A stretch of 64,000 nucleotides of DNA, taken from positions 124,001-188,000 of the forward strand of contig NZ_JAGSPN010000004.1 in the NCBI RefSeq assembly GCF_018139685.1, given 5' to 3'. A model generated the notes under the pieces. That model worked only from the letters and a program-made list of their open reading frames with translations. It searched no databases and was not told where the DNA came from. Shown here one piece after another: positions 8,977-17,693 of the stretch (position 1 is its first letter; every line of letters begins with the position of its first letter). The DNA is from Cognatundibacterium luofuense. GTDB taxonomy: Bacteria; Pseudomonadota; Gammaproteobacteria; Burkholderiales; Burkholderiaceae_D. A program made the translations under genes and the position numbers.

Positions 8977-10218
8977 TTGAGTCGTACGCATAAACGTCGT
9001 GTTGTCGTCACCGGCCTGGGTTGTATTTCCCCGATTGGTAACTCGGTTACCAGCGCATGGGATGCCGCGAAAGCGGGTCAGTCCGGTATCGCTACGATCA
9101 CTAAATTTGATGCCACTCCTTTCTCTACGCATTTTGCCGGAGAAGTGAAGGGCTTCAACGTTGAAGAGTACATTCCTGCGAAAGAAGCACGTTCGATGGA
9201 TACCTTTATTCATTTTGGTATCGCAGCGGGCGTGCAGGCGTTTCAGGATTCAGGTCTGGTCGTCACCGAAGAAAATGCCGAGCGTATCGGCGTTATCGTT
9301 GGTTCCGGTATCGGGGGCTTGCCGATGATTGAGGAGACAAAAGAAGTGCTGACTGAGCGCGGTCCGCGCCGTATCAGCCCGTTCTTTGTGCCTGCTTCGA
9401 TCATCAATATGATTTCCGGCCATTTGTCGATCAGATATGGTCTCAAGGGGCCAAACCTGTCGCTGGTGACAGCATGTACAACGGGTTTGCACTGCATTGG
9501 TTCTGCAGCACGTATGATTGAATACGGTGATGCTGATGTGGTGGTTGCCGGTGGTGCTGAGTCGACCATTTCACCTCTGGGTGTTGGTGGCTTTGCGGCT
9601 GCTCGTGCTTTGTCATCCCGTAACGATGACCCAGCAACCGCTTCGCGTCCATGGGATAAAGACCGTGATGGTTTTGTTCTTGGCGAAGGTGCTGGTGTAA
9701 TGGTGTTGGAAGAATACGAGCATGCAAAGGCACGTGGCGCCAAAATCTACGCAGAAGTGCTTGGATTCGGCATGAGCGGCGACGCCTACCATATCACTTC
9801 ACCAAGTATGGATGGTCCTCGTCGCAGTATGATCAACGCATTGAAGGATGCGGATCTGAAAGCTTCTGATATTCAGTATCTGAATGCGCACGGCACATCT
9901 ACGCCGCTGGGTGATAAGAACGAAACGGATGCGATCAAGGCAGCGTTTGGTGATCATGCAGCAAAGCTTGCAATTAGCTCGACGAAGTCGATGACTGGTC
10001 ACTTGCTGGGTGGTGCCGGCGGTCTGGAATCTGTGTTTACAGTCCTCGCTGTACATCATCAGATTGCACCGCCAACGATCAATTTGCACAACCCTGATCC
10101 TGAGTGCGATTTGGACTACGTTCCGAATGTTGCTCGCGAGATGAAAATTGACTATGCAATGAAAAACTCTTTCGGTTTTGGCGGCACTAACGGTACGCTG
10201 ATTTTCGGAAAAGTCTGA
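8977..10218 (+). CDS. fabF: 3-oxoacyl-ACP synthase II
   Basis: Elongating condensing enzyme. The opening [16 protein letters not shown] is characteristic. The catalytic Cys167 lies in VTACTTG and the two His in [12 protein letters not shown] and [11 protein letters not shown]. Length 413 is standard. The start is TTG 8977, supported by AGGAG at 8966-8970 with a 6-base spacing; no ATG is available upstream of the conserved opening. It closes the fab operon and is followed by a terminator. Confidence 0.97.
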   Translation: MSRTHKRRVVVTGLGCISPIGNSVTSAWDAAKAGQSGIATITKFDATPFSTHFAGEVKGFNVEEYIPAKEARSMDTFIHFGIAAGVQAFQDSGLVVTEENAERIGVIVGSGIGGLPMIEETKEVLTERGPRRISPFFVPASIINMISGHLSIRYGLKGPNLSLVTACTTGLHCIGSAARMIEYGDADVVVAGGAESTISPLGVGGFAAARALSSRNDDPATASRPWDKDRDGFVLGEGAGVMVLEEYEHAKARGAKIYAEVLGFGMSGDAYHITSPSMDGPRRSMINALKDADLKASDIQYLNAHGTSTPLGDKNETDAIKAAFGDHAAKLAISSTKSMTGHLLGGAGGLESVFTVLAVHHQIAPPTINLHNPDPECDLDYVPNVAREMKIDYAMKNSFGFGGTNGTLIFGKV

Positions 10219-10238
10219 TTTCTTTCAATTGAAATCTG

Positions 10239-10272
10239 AGCGCCTTGTTCATATGAATAAGGCGCTTTTTTT
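10239..10272 (+). terminator. Terminator after fabF
   Basis: Hairpin AGCGCCTT-(G)-TTCATATGAA-(T)-AAGGCGCT followed by seven T residues. It ends the fatty-acid operon; the next gene begins within 15 bases of the T-run. Confidence 0.85.
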
Positions 10273-10286
10273 ATGGGAAAATTATT

Positions 10287-10703
10287 TTGATCCCGTTAAA
10301 AAATTCGAGTCTGTTGTCGCTGATAGGTGGCTTTCAGATGATTTTATGTCTAGCAGGCATTTCTCTGATGGTTTCTTATTGGTCCAGGGGACTGGTTCTT
10401 CCGGTTGTGATAGTAGTGCTGATTTTTTGGTTGCACTACTGGCATACCAGAGTGGAATGCCGGAAGACAATTCTGCTTAAACCCGATGGAAGCTTGGGTC
10501 TTTTATTGTATGCCGGGAACGGATTGGCCGAGTTTAATTGCCTTGCATCCGACCTTAACTTGCCTTGGTTGATCTCGCTCAGGGCTGTCGATGAGCAGTC
10601 TCGGGATTATCAGTGCCTGATAACTATGGATATGATGACAAGTGAAGAATGGCGGAGACTCCGGGTCTTTGTGGCGGGTATGAAGACGGAAAAAACGCAT
10701 TGA
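10287..10703 (+). CDS. Small membrane protein of unknown function (YgfX-like)
   Basis: 138 residues with two closely spaced hydrophobic segments (about residues 8-30 and 33-52), then a soluble tail containing KPDGSLGLLL and ending in a basic MKTEKTH. The two-helix hairpin followed by a small soluble domain resembles the YgfX/CptA family, but I cannot confirm this. The frame has no ATG near its start; TTG 10287 is the first candidate and has only a weak GGGA site, so the start is uncertain. It lies between the fabF terminator and the rpoE promoter, and the sigma-E-type -35 element begins just after its stop. Confidence 0.55.
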   Translation: MIPLKNSSLLSLIGGFQMILCLAGISLMVSYWSRGLVLPVVIVVLIFWLHYWHTRVECRKTILLKPDGSLGLLLYAGNGLAEFNCLASDLNLPWLISLRAVDEQSRDYQCLITMDMMTSEEWRRLRVFVAGMKTEKTH

Positions 10704-10726
10704 AACGAAATTTTACGATTTACGCG

Positions 10727-10755
10727 GGAACTTACCGGGAAGACTGTTGTTCTAT
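10727..10755 (+). promoter_or_regulatory. Sigma-E (RpoE)-type promoter upstream of rpoE
   Basis: GGAACTT (10727-10733) is a perfect ECF sigma-E -35 element. A 17-base spacer leads to TCTAT at 10751, close to the TCTGA-type -10. It lies 60 bases before rpoE, as expected for autoregulation of the sigma factor operon. Confidence 0.72.
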
Positions 10756-10814
10756 ATAACGTAAGCGATGAGATGCTTACCGGATTAGAGCCGGAAAATA
10801 ATAAGGATAATTGA

Positions 10815-11417
10815 GTGACAACAGAACGCGAAATAGACCAGATACTGGTTGAACGCGTCCAGCGTGGTGATAAAAAGGCTTTCGAGCTTCTGGTTTCCAA
10901 ATACCAGCGGAAACTGATGCGGCTCGTGTCGCGGCTCGTCTACGATCAGGCTGAGGCTGAAGATGTTGTGCAGGAGGCATTTATTAAGGCGTACCGCGCG
11001 TTGCCAAACTTTCGCGGGGAATCTGCGTTTTATACATGGCTTTACAGGATAGGTATTAATACAGCAAAGAACCACCTTGTGACTCAGGGACGAAAAGCGC
11101 CAACTTCGACCGACGCTGATGTTGATGAGGCCGAGGGATTTGCTGATGCAGATGGTTTGAAAGATATTAATACACCGGAATCTCTGTTGCTTAGTAAGCA
11201 AATTGCTCAGACGGTTAATGCAGCAATGCATGCATTGCCCGAAGAGCTGAGAAATGCAATTACGTTGCGCGAAATTGAAGGTTTAAGTTACGACGAAATC
11301 GCAGAAGTCATGCTTTGTCCGATTGGAACAGTTCGTAGCCGGATATTCAGAGCCCGTGAAGCGATTGCAGAAAAGTTGCGGCCCTTGCTTGGAACCAATA
11401 TTGATCAGCGCTGGTAA
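10815..11417 (+). CDS. rpoE: RNA polymerase sigma factor RpoE/AlgU (sigma-E)
   Basis: Extracytoplasmic-function sigma factor for the envelope stress response. Region 2 is visible as the FELLVSKYQRKLMRLVSRLV to AEDVVQEAFIKAYRALPNF segment, and region 4 as LREIEGLSYDEIAEVM followed by GTVRSRIFRAREAI. The 200-residue length and the downstream rseA-rseB-mucD genes identify it as the sigma-E orthologue rather than another ECF factor. The start is GTG 10815 with AAGGA 7 bases upstream. A matching sigma-E promoter precedes it, so it probably activates its own operon. Confidence 0.95.
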   Translation: MTTEREIDQILVERVQRGDKKAFELLVSKYQRKLMRLVSRLVYDQAEAEDVVQEAFIKAYRALPNFRGESAFYTWLYRIGINTAKNHLVTQGRKAPTSTDADVDEAEGFADADGLKDINTPESLLLSKQIAQTVNAAMHALPEELRNAITLREIEGLSYDEIAEVMLCPIGTVRSRIFRAREAIAEKLRPLLGTNIDQRW

Positions 11418-11447
11418 GCGTTGTACGGAAAGAAGTGCAGGAAAATT

Positions 11448-12059
11448 ATGAACCATATTGATCGCGAAAAAGAAGCTGTGTCAGCCCTGATGGATGGCGA
11501 AGCAGATCATGCAGAGTTAGATGCCTTGATTCGTCAGTTAGGACAGTCCGATCGTAAAGACGACTGGAACCTTTACCACCAGATTGGTGATGCACTGCGC
11601 TCAGATGATCTGAATGTGCCGATGAGTTCGTCCTTTAACGAGAAATTTGCTGAGCGGTTTGCATCAGAGCCTGTCATTCTTTCGGCTCCGTTACGCAACG
11701 CACAGGAAACGGGTGCGGTGCACAAGAACTATGCACCTTATAAATGGGGCTTTGCCGGTGCAATTGCTGCCGGTCTGATGGCCTTTGTTTTGCTGCCTCA
11801 GACAGGCGGAACGGGCAGAATGCCGGCACAGGGTGACAGCGAGATGGTTGCAGCGAAAAGAGGCTTTCAGTTGGCGTCCGCGAAACCGGAAGTACGGTCT
11901 GCACAAGCTTCTGCAAGTGAAGAGGTGGCGGTAGTCAAGTCGAATCAGCTTGAAATGCTGCGTGATCCGCGCATTGACAGTTATCTGGTCGCACATCAGC
12001 GGTTTTCTCCGACAATCAGTAAAGCAGCCGTGGTTACTCAGCCTGCTCAGGAAAAGTGA
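11448..12059 (+). CDS. rseA: Anti-sigma-E factor RseA/MucA
   Basis: Single-pass inner membrane protein that holds sigma-E inactive until regulated proteolysis. The N-terminal cytoplasmic part (ALMDGEADHAELDALIRQL and DDWNLYHQIGDALRSDD) matches the RseA N-domain. A hydrophobic segment near residues 102-120 (YKWGFAGAIAAGLMAFVLL) is the membrane anchor, leaving a periplasmic C-domain. I chose ATG 11448 because AGGAA stands 5 bases before it; an in-frame TTG at 11421 has no homology. It lies 30 bases after rpoE in the same operon. Confidence 0.92.
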   Translation: MNHIDREKEAVSALMDGEADHAELDALIRQLGQSDRKDDWNLYHQIGDALRSDDLNVPMSSSFNEKFAERFASEPVILSAPLRNAQETGAVHKNYAPYKWGFAGAIAAGLMAFVLLPQTGGTGRMPAQGDSEMVAAKRGFQLASAKPEVRSAQASASEEVAVVKSNQLEMLRDPRIDSYLVAHQRFSPTISKAAVVTQPAQEK

Positions 12060-12070
12060 AGACGTAAACG

Positions 12071-13048
12071 ATGCTGTATAAAAAAATTTACCTCGGAATG
12101 TTGTTGCTGGCCGGAAGTGCTTTTGCATTTGCGGCGGGCACCGGGGAAAAAAATGATCCTCAGAAAGTTCTGAAAAGTATCCAGCTTGCTGCACAAAAGC
12201 TTAACTATTCGGGCACGTTTGTTTATCAGCAAGCGAGCCAGATTCGCACGTCCCGCATCACACACGTGAACGACGGCGGTAACGAAATCGAGAAGCTGGA
12301 AATTCTGGACGGAAAGCCGCGTGAATATATCCGCCGTAACGATGAAGTTTCTTGCTATCTGCCGGAGCAAAAGCTGGTTCAGGTAGAAAAAGACGTCAAC
12401 CCGGAATCTTTTCCGGCGCTGCTGACACAAAACGCGCAGGCACTTGCAGAGATTTATCATATCCGTAAAGGCGAGTCCGCCCGTGTTGCGGGTCTTGATT
12501 GCCAGACTTACCTGTTGGATCCAAAGGATGGATTCAGATACGGCTACAAATTATGCGCTGACAAAAACAGCAATTTGCTTTTGCGTGCACAGACCGTAAA
12601 TACCCGTAATGAAGTAATTGAACAGATTGCATTTACCCAGTTGCAAGTCGGTGATATTGACCGTGCAAAGCTGAAGCCAGGATTTAACGGCGTCGCGAAC
12701 TGGCGTATTGAAAATCTGACGGTGCAATCCAATATAAGTTCGGGATGGATCGTCAAGCAGTTACCAGCCGGCTATAAAAAGACAAAAGAAATTAAACGTC
12801 TGATTTCCGGTGGTGTTGGCGGTAAGACCCATCCGGTCATACAAATGACTTTCTCTGACGGTTTAGGTGCTTTTTCTGTGTTCGTTGAGCCGGATTCCGA
12901 GGGACGTACAGAGGGCAGTATTCAGCAGGGAGCAATGAATATCACTGCACGCAGGGTCGGCGATGCATGGATAACAGTAGTCGGTGAGGTGCCTGCCTCA
13001 GTAGTGCGCCAGGTTGTCAGCTCACTGGAATTCCGGCCAGTTAAATAA
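12071..13048 (+). CDS. rseB: Sigma-E regulatory protein RseB/MucB
   Basis: Periplasmic protein that binds RseA and shields it from DegS until lipids or lipopolysaccharide intermediates release it. It has a signal peptide (residues 1-22, LLLAGSAFAFAAG), the large MucB/RseB N-domain (LNYSGTFVYQQ is a diagnostic motif) and a C-terminal domain ending in VSSLEFRPVK. Length 325 is normal. Eleven bases separate it from rseA. Confidence 0.94.
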   Translation: MLYKKIYLGMLLLAGSAFAFAAGTGEKNDPQKVLKSIQLAAQKLNYSGTFVYQQASQIRTSRITHVNDGGNEIEKLEILDGKPREYIRRNDEVSCYLPEQKLVQVEKDVNPESFPALLTQNAQALAEIYHIRKGESARVAGLDCQTYLLDPKDGFRYGYKLCADKNSNLLLRAQTVNTRNEVIEQIAFTQLQVGDIDRAKLKPGFNGVANWRIENLTVQSNISSGWIVKQLPAGYKKTKEIKRLISGGVGGKTHPVIQMTFSDGLGAFSVFVEPDSEGRTEGSIQQGAMNITARRVGDAWITVVGEVPASVVRQVVSSLEFRPVK

Positions 13049-13065
13049 TCATCGAGAACGAGTCT

Positions 13066-14526
13066 ATGAAAGAGAATAAACTTTTTCCTTTGAAAAAAAC
13101 GATCGTCGCATTTGCAGTGCTGAGCGGACTGGCGGGCGCCTTCCCGCTGGCCAGTCATCTGATGCCACAAACTCATGCAGCCAGCTCTGCCGTTGCAGGG
13201 CTGCCGGACTTTACTGAGCTCGTGGATAAAGTTGGGCCTGCAGTGGTAAATATCCGCACAACCGAAAAAATACAGGCCGGTAACGGCTTTGCAGAAGAAG
13301 ATCCTGCGCTGGAGTTCTTCCGTCGTTTCTGGGGTATGCCGGTACCGAAGGCGGCGCCGAAAAAGCGCTCAACGCCGCAGCATGAAGAAGAAATCCCGCG
13401 CGGCGTGGGTTCTGGTTTTATCGTTTCTGCTGACGGCTACGTGCTGACTAATGCGCATGTGATTGAAGGCGCGTCGGAAGTGTATGTGAAGCTGACCGAT
13501 AAGCGCGAATTCAAGGCTAAGGTAGTTGGCCGTGATGCGAAGACCGATGTTGCGGTGCTGAAAATTGAGGCAAAAAATCTGCCGAAAGTGAATGTCGGTG
13601 ATTCGTCTAAAGTGCGTGCCGGCGAATGGGTGATTGCAATCGGTTCACCATTTGATCTGGAAAATACTGTGACCGCAGGGATTGTGTCAGCCAAAGCCCG
13701 TGACACCGGTGATTTTGTGCCTTTAATCCAGACTGACGTTGCAGTGAATCCGGGTAATTCGGGTGGGCCGCTGATCAATATGCGCGGTGAAGTCATTGGT
13801 ATTAACTCGCAGATTTACAGCCGCTCCGGTGGTTATATGGGTATTTCGTTTGCGATCCCGATCGATGAAGCGATTCGCGTTTCTGAACAAATCAAAGCTG
13901 GCGGTAAGGTGTCGCGTGGCCGTCTGGGTGTACGGATCGCTGAGTTGTCGAAAGACATCGCTGAGCAAATTGGCTTGCCAAAAGTGCAGGGCGTGGTGAT
14001 TGCGCAAGTTGAACCGGGTTCTCCGGCAGAAAAAGCAGGCTTGCGTGACGGTGATGTAGTCCTGAAATTCAACGGACAAGTCATCGAAAAACCGGTGGAT
14101 CTGACCCGTGCAGTCGGCGCGCTGAAACCCGATACGAAAGCGAATATTTCCGTCTGGCGCAATGGCGCACAGCGTGAAGTGGCGCTGGTGATTGGTGAGG
14201 CAGAAACTGATAAAACTGCGCAAAAAGCTGATAAAAAGTCCAAGAAAGAAATCGCCAATTCGCTGGGTTTAACAGTAACGGACCTCAGCGATGCGCAAAA
14301 ACGCGATTTGCAATCCGGCGGTGTCGTGGTGGAAGCGGTTGATGGCGCTGCAGCGGCGGCTGGCATTATGCCGGGCGACTATATCCTGTCGCTGAATCAG
14401 CTCGAAGTGAAAGATGCTAAACAGTTTGCTGCCATTGTGGCGAAGCTGGATCCGAAGAAGGCAGCAGTCGTGCTGGTACGTCGCGATCGTGTTTCTCAGT
14501 TCGTATTGCTTAAACCGCAGCAATAA
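13066..14526 (+). CDS. mucD: Periplasmic serine protease MucD (DegP/HtrA, Do family)
   Basis: Protease/chaperone degrading misfolded envelope proteins, and the last gene of the sigma-E operon. A signal or anchor segment lies at residues 10-35. The trypsin-like triad is His131 (LTNAHVIEG), Asp161 (KTDVAVLKI) and Ser232 (GNSGGPL). Two PDZ domains follow (about 275-365 and 390-480), with LGVRI and GSPAEKAGLRDGDVV visible in the first. Before the triad is a charged linker (KAAPKKRSTPQHEEE). Length 486 matches MucD/DegQ-type enzymes. Confidence 0.95.
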   Translation: MKENKLFPLKKTIVAFAVLSGLAGAFPLASHLMPQTHAASSAVAGLPDFTELVDKVGPAVVNIRTTEKIQAGNGFAEEDPALEFFRRFWGMPVPKAAPKKRSTPQHEEEIPRGVGSGFIVSADGYVLTNAHVIEGASEVYVKLTDKREFKAKVVGRDAKTDVAVLKIEAKNLPKVNVGDSSKVRAGEWVIAIGSPFDLENTVTAGIVSAKARDTGDFVPLIQTDVAVNPGNSGGPLINMRGEVIGINSQIYSRSGGYMGISFAIPIDEAIRVSEQIKAGGKVSRGRLGVRIAELSKDIAEQIGLPKVQGVVIAQVEPGSPAEKAGLRDGDVVLKFNGQVIEKPVDLTRAVGALKPDTKANISVWRNGAQREVALVIGEAETDKTAQKADKKSKKEIANSLGLTVTDLSDAQKRDLQSGGVVVEAVDGAAAAAGIMPGDYILSLNQLEVKDAKQFAAIVAKLDPKKAAVVLVRRDRVSQFVLLKPQQ

Positions 14527-14546
14527 GCATAAAATCACTCTGTTGG

Positions 14547-14577
14547 GAGCCAGCCCGTGCGGGCTGGCTCTTTTTTT
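14547..14577 (+). terminator. Terminator of the sigma-E operon
   Basis: Perfect 11-bp arms GAGCCAGCCCG / CGGGCTGGCTC with a minimal loop, followed by seven T residues. It ends transcription after mucD. Confidence 0.9.
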
Positions 14578-14594
14578 ATCCGGAAAAAACGCTC

Positions 14595-14852
14595 ATGCTG
14601 AAATTTATCCTGTATTCCCGTAGTTACTGTCATTTATGCGAAGACATGGAAGTGGCGTTGCGCGCTTTGCTTGGTGATTTGCCGTATCAACTGGAAATCG
14701 CTGATGTGGACGCCGATCCGGCGCTGACTGAGCAATACGATGAACTGGTACCGGTGCTGACTGCTTATTCTGTAAAAGGCGACTGGCAGCAATTGTGTCA
14801 CTATCATCTGGATACCCACGCGGTCAGCGCGTTTGTGCAGGAGTTCAAATGA
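14595..14852 (+). CDS. Glutaredoxin-like thioredoxin-fold protein (DUF836 type)
   Basis: Small 85-residue thioredoxin-fold protein with a CHLC redox motif near the N-terminus (residues 12-15, in RSYCHLCED) and VPVL as the likely cis-Pro region. Such proteins commonly follow mucD in Burkholderiales. The partner is unknown. Its stop overlaps the rnhB start by 4 bases. In many relatives the next genes are lepA-lepB-rnc; here they are rnhB and a methyltransferase instead. Confidence 0.85.
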   Translation: MLKFILYSRSYCHLCEDMEVALRALLGDLPYQLEIADVDADPALTEQYDELVPVLTAYSVKGDWQQLCHYHLDTHAVSAFVQEFK

Positions 14853-15448
14853 GTACTACGCTGGATTTATTTGCGATAGAAGAAGATATTCTGCGCTGTG
14901 GTGTGGACGAGGCAGGGCGTGGTCCGTTGGCCGGTTCCGTAGTTGCCGCAGCGGTGATTCTGAATCCCGATAAACCAATCACCGGTTTGCGTGATTCCAA
15001 AAAGTTAAGTGAAGCCCAGCGTGATGCGCTGGCAGAAGAAATCAAGGCAAAAGCGCTGGCGTGGCATATCGCTGAAGCCAGTGTTGAAGAAATCGATGAA
15101 CTGAATATTCTGCAGGCAACGATGCTGGCCATGCGCAGGGCGGTGGAGGGATTGGCAATTGTTCCCGAACTGGCGCTGATTGATGGCAATCGCTGTCCTG
15201 TGATGAAAATTCGTTCCGAGGCGATTGTGAAAGGCGACGATAAAGTTGCGGAAATTTCAGCCGCGTCGATTCTGGCCAAAACTGCGCGGGACGCGCAACT
15301 GATGGTGTTGCATCAGCAATATCCGGATTACGCTTTCGATCAGCACAAAGGTTACCCGACCGCACTGCATCTGGCGCGTCTGGCACAGCACGGCGTGACG
15401 CCGGTGCACCGGAAATCTTTCGGGCCGGTTAAAAAATTATTAGGTTGA
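14849..15448 (+). CDS. rnhB: Ribonuclease HII
   Basis: Cleaves the RNA strand of RNA-DNA hybrids and initiates removal of ribonucleotides from DNA. The signature [20 protein letters not shown] begins at residue 17 and supplies the DE catalytic acids; further motifs are LIDGNRC and [21 protein letters not shown]. Length 199. I chose ATG 14849 because AGGAG lies 5 bases upstream and because it overlaps the preceding stop in an ATGA coupling; an earlier in-frame start at 14795 lies inside the glutaredoxin gene. Confidence 0.96.
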   Translation: MSTTLDLFAIEEDILRCGVDEAGRGPLAGSVVAAAVILNPDKPITGLRDSKKLSEAQRDALAEEIKAKALAWHIAEASVEEIDELNILQATMLAMRRAVEGLAIVPELALIDGNRCPVMKIRSEAIVKGDDKVAEISAASILAKTARDAQLMVLHQQYPDYAFDQHKGYPTALHLARLAQHGVTPVHRKSFGPVKKLLG

Positions 15449-15449
15449 T

Positions 15450-16235
15450 ATGAAACACATTACTTCTCGCGACAATCCACGCTACAAAGAGATGCGGCAA
15501 CTGGCGTCGAGCGCACAAGCCCGCAAAAAAGCCGGAAAAACGATACTCGACGGCGTTCACCTGTGCGATGCCTACTTTGACCACATCAGCGCAAAAGCCA
15601 TCATGATCGTCTCGGAAAGCGGCATGCGCATGTCCGAAGTGGTACCGCTGGTGGCACGTGCAGAAGACCGCGGTTCAGAAGTAATCTGTCTGCCGGATGC
15701 CTTATATGCGGCGCTGAGTCAGGTGGAAAACGGCGTGCCGGTGGCTTTGCTGATCGATACACCGGTTTGCGCTGTGCCTGACGGCCTGCACGACACCGTT
15801 GTGCTGCTGGACGGCGTACAGGATCCGGGTAATCTGGGTTCTATTTTGCGCAGCGCCGCAGCGGCAGAAATTCAGCATGTGATTTGTGGGCAAGGCACGG
15901 TGGCAGCATGGTCGCCAAAGGTATTACGTGCCGGCATGGGCGCGCATTTTGCACTGAATATTTACGAAGGACTGGAACTGTCTGCCATTACAGACAAGCT
16001 GCAGATGCCACTGTGTGCGACCAGTTCGCATACTGAAACCACGATTTATGCAGCTAATCTGGCGCGTCCGGTTGCCTGGCTGTTTGGTCACGAAGGCAGC
16101 GGTGTGTCTGCGGAGCTGATGCAGCGTGCCGATCTGACTGTGACGATTCCGCAATCCCCGAAAATTGAATCTATGAATGTGGCGGCGAGTGCTGCCGTAT
16201 GTTTCTTTGAACAAAGGCGGCAATTGCTGGCCTGA
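15450..16235 (+). CDS. TrmH/SpoU-family RNA methyltransferase
   Basis: SAM-dependent RNA 2'-O-ribose methyltransferase with the trefoil-knot (SPOUT) fold. The N-terminal part (ITSRDNPRYKEMRQLASSAQ) is the substrate-binding domain of the RlmB/TsnR type. The C-terminal domain has the SpoU motifs: LLDGVQDPGNLGSILRSAA near residue 113, LFGHEGSGVS and IPQSPKIESMNVAASAAV. The target nucleotide cannot be assigned. It begins one base after the rnhB stop, so the two are one transcript. Confidence 0.9.
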   Translation: MKHITSRDNPRYKEMRQLASSAQARKKAGKTILDGVHLCDAYFDHISAKAIMIVSESGMRMSEVVPLVARAEDRGSEVICLPDALYAALSQVENGVPVALLIDTPVCAVPDGLHDTVVLLDGVQDPGNLGSILRSAAAAEIQHVICGQGTVAAWSPKVLRAGMGAHFALNIYEGLELSAITDKLQMPLCATSSHTETTIYAANLARPVAWLFGHEGSGVSAELMQRADLTVTIPQSPKIESMNVAASAAVCFFEQRRQLLA

Positions 16236-16344
16236 TCGCTCTGCAAAGCTGCTCGCTGTACTGTTATCGCAGTTCGGTGGAGCTGTTAGCGTCCGCGAAC
16301 GCATAGAGTCAGCGGCGATTTGTTCCGAGTGCTGAATGACAGAT

Positions 16345-16475
16345 TGTGCAAATATCGTCATTTGGCATTTTGTGAGAGCAGGACTTTCTGCCGACGACCG
16401 CCAGATTGCTGTGCCAGAATCCGCATTTGAGGCATTTTCAGGCCTTTGAAGCGCTGTTTCGGGCGGTTAAGCTGA
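16345..16475 (+). repeat. Interspersed 131-bp repeat, copy 1
   Basis: One of four similar elements in the window. The core at 16381-16400 (GGACTTTCTGCCGACGACCG) is shared almost unchanged with the copies at 21817, 41412 (minus) and 55915, as are TGTGCA at the start and CGCATTTGAGGC in the middle. It sits in the 399-base gap between the TrmH-family gene and ppsR, which converge. The rest of the gap (16236-16344 and 16476-16550) shows no gene, and the gap ends with a terminator. Confidence 0.85.
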
Positions 16476-16550
16476 CTTATCCGGCAAGATCGTTTCATTC
16501 GCCGGAATTTTTATCTCAGGTAAGGCTGGCTGATGTTTTCCGGCAAAACA

Positions 16551-16588
16551 AAAAAGCACCGGTTCCTTTCTGGATACCGGTGCTTTTT
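16551..16588. terminator. Bidirectional terminator between the TrmH-family gene and ppsR
   Basis: Perfect 13-bp arms AAAAAGCACCGGT / ACCGGTGCTTTTT around a 12-base loop, with T-runs on both strands. It separates two convergent genes. Confidence 0.85.
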
Positions 16589-16634
16589 TGTCTCTCAGAT
16601 TTTGCTACAGGCAACACTTGCCTTTAGCAGCGCA

Positions 16635-17483
16635 TCAGTAGATGCGGACGTCAGCTTTAATTTCCTGCAGGATAGTCGTTGAAATCTCTTCTATCGACTT
16701 TGCCGTCGATGACAGCCAGCGTATGCCTTCTTTACGCATCAGTGCTTCCGCTTCGTTGACTTCGTAACGGCAGTTTTCCAGTGACGCATATTTGCTGCCA
16801 GGGCGGCGTTCGTTACGGATTTCCGATAAGCGCTCCGGCAAAATACTCAGACCGAATAACTTGTGTTTATAAGCCGGAAGGCAGGATGGCAACTTGCCGC
16901 GTTCGAAATCTTCCGGAATCAGCGGGTAATTGGCGGCTTTAATGCCGTATTGCATCGCCAGATACAGGCTTGTTGGTGTTTTACCACTACGCGAAACGCC
17001 GACCAGAATCACATCGGCAGTCGACAGATTTTTGTCGGACTGACCATCATCATGCGCCAGCGAAAAATTGATTGCTTCGATACGGTTTTTATATTCTTCC
17101 GTGTCTGCAACATTGTGACTGCGACCGATGGTATGGGTGGATTTCACGCCCAGTTCCTGTTCCAGCGGGGAAACAAAAGTCTGGATCAAATCCATATGCA
17201 TGCCTTTGGAGGCAAAAATCACTTTTGCCAGATCGGTTTTGACCAGTGTGGAAAAGACGATAGGGCGGGCGCCTTCTTTTTCAAAGGCTTCATTGATCTT
17301 GCGCACCGCTTCGTGTGCCTTATCCAGCGTATCGATGAAAGGCAGGCGCACTTGTTTGAATTTCATATCAAACTGGGTCAGTACTGAGTGGCCAAAAGTT
17401 TCCGCTGTGATACCGGTACCGTCAGAAACGAAAAACACGGTACGGTTGGCGATGGGCATTGTGCTGTTAGCGGATGAGTTCAT
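16635..17483 (-). CDS. ppsR: PEP synthase regulatory protein (kinase/pyrophosphorylase)
   Basis: Bifunctional DUF299 enzyme that inactivates PEP synthase by ADP-dependent phosphorylation of a Thr and reactivates it by phosphate-dependent removal. The opening [20 protein letters not shown] is the family signature and the P-loop [15 protein letters not shown] lies mid-protein. Length 282. It is divergent from ppsA, its expected substrate, across a 210-base gap, which supports this function over the related PPDK regulators. An alternative start is ATG 17459; neither start has a clear Shine-Dalgarno site. Confidence 0.93.
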   Translation of the reverse strand: MNSSANSTMPIANRTVFFVSDGTGITAETFGHSVLTQFDMKFKQVRLPFIDTLDKAHEAVRKINEAFEKEGARPIVFSTLVKTDLAKVIFASKGMHMDLIQTFVSPLEQELGVKSTHTIGRSHNVADTEEYKNRIEAINFSLAHDDGQSDKNLSTADVILVGVSRSGKTPTSLYLAMQYGIKAANYPLIPEDFERGKLPSCLPAYKHKLFGLSILPERLSEIRNERRPGSKYASLENCRYEVNEAEALMRKEGIRWLSSTAKSIEEISTTILQEIKADVRIY

Positions 17484-17693
17484 ACAGAATCAGGTCAAAA
17501 ATAATGAAAGTGTTCGGTGAAAACAATTACTCGAATATATTTTCTAGGCTAGATCAATTTTGCAGTACAGCATGTAAAATGGAGCAACAGTAGTGCATTT
17601 TATCGTTCCCCGTGCAAAGAAGAATAAAAATATTCCGGGTGCATGATGTAAATCGCGCTGCGACAGATTTCTTATCATCAAAATGGGGTTGTT

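Noticed and set aside
10229-10480. Open frame of 83 codons starting inside the fabF terminator
   Set aside because: Its start lies ahead of and within the terminator hairpin and it overlaps the better-supported two-helix membrane protein in another frame.
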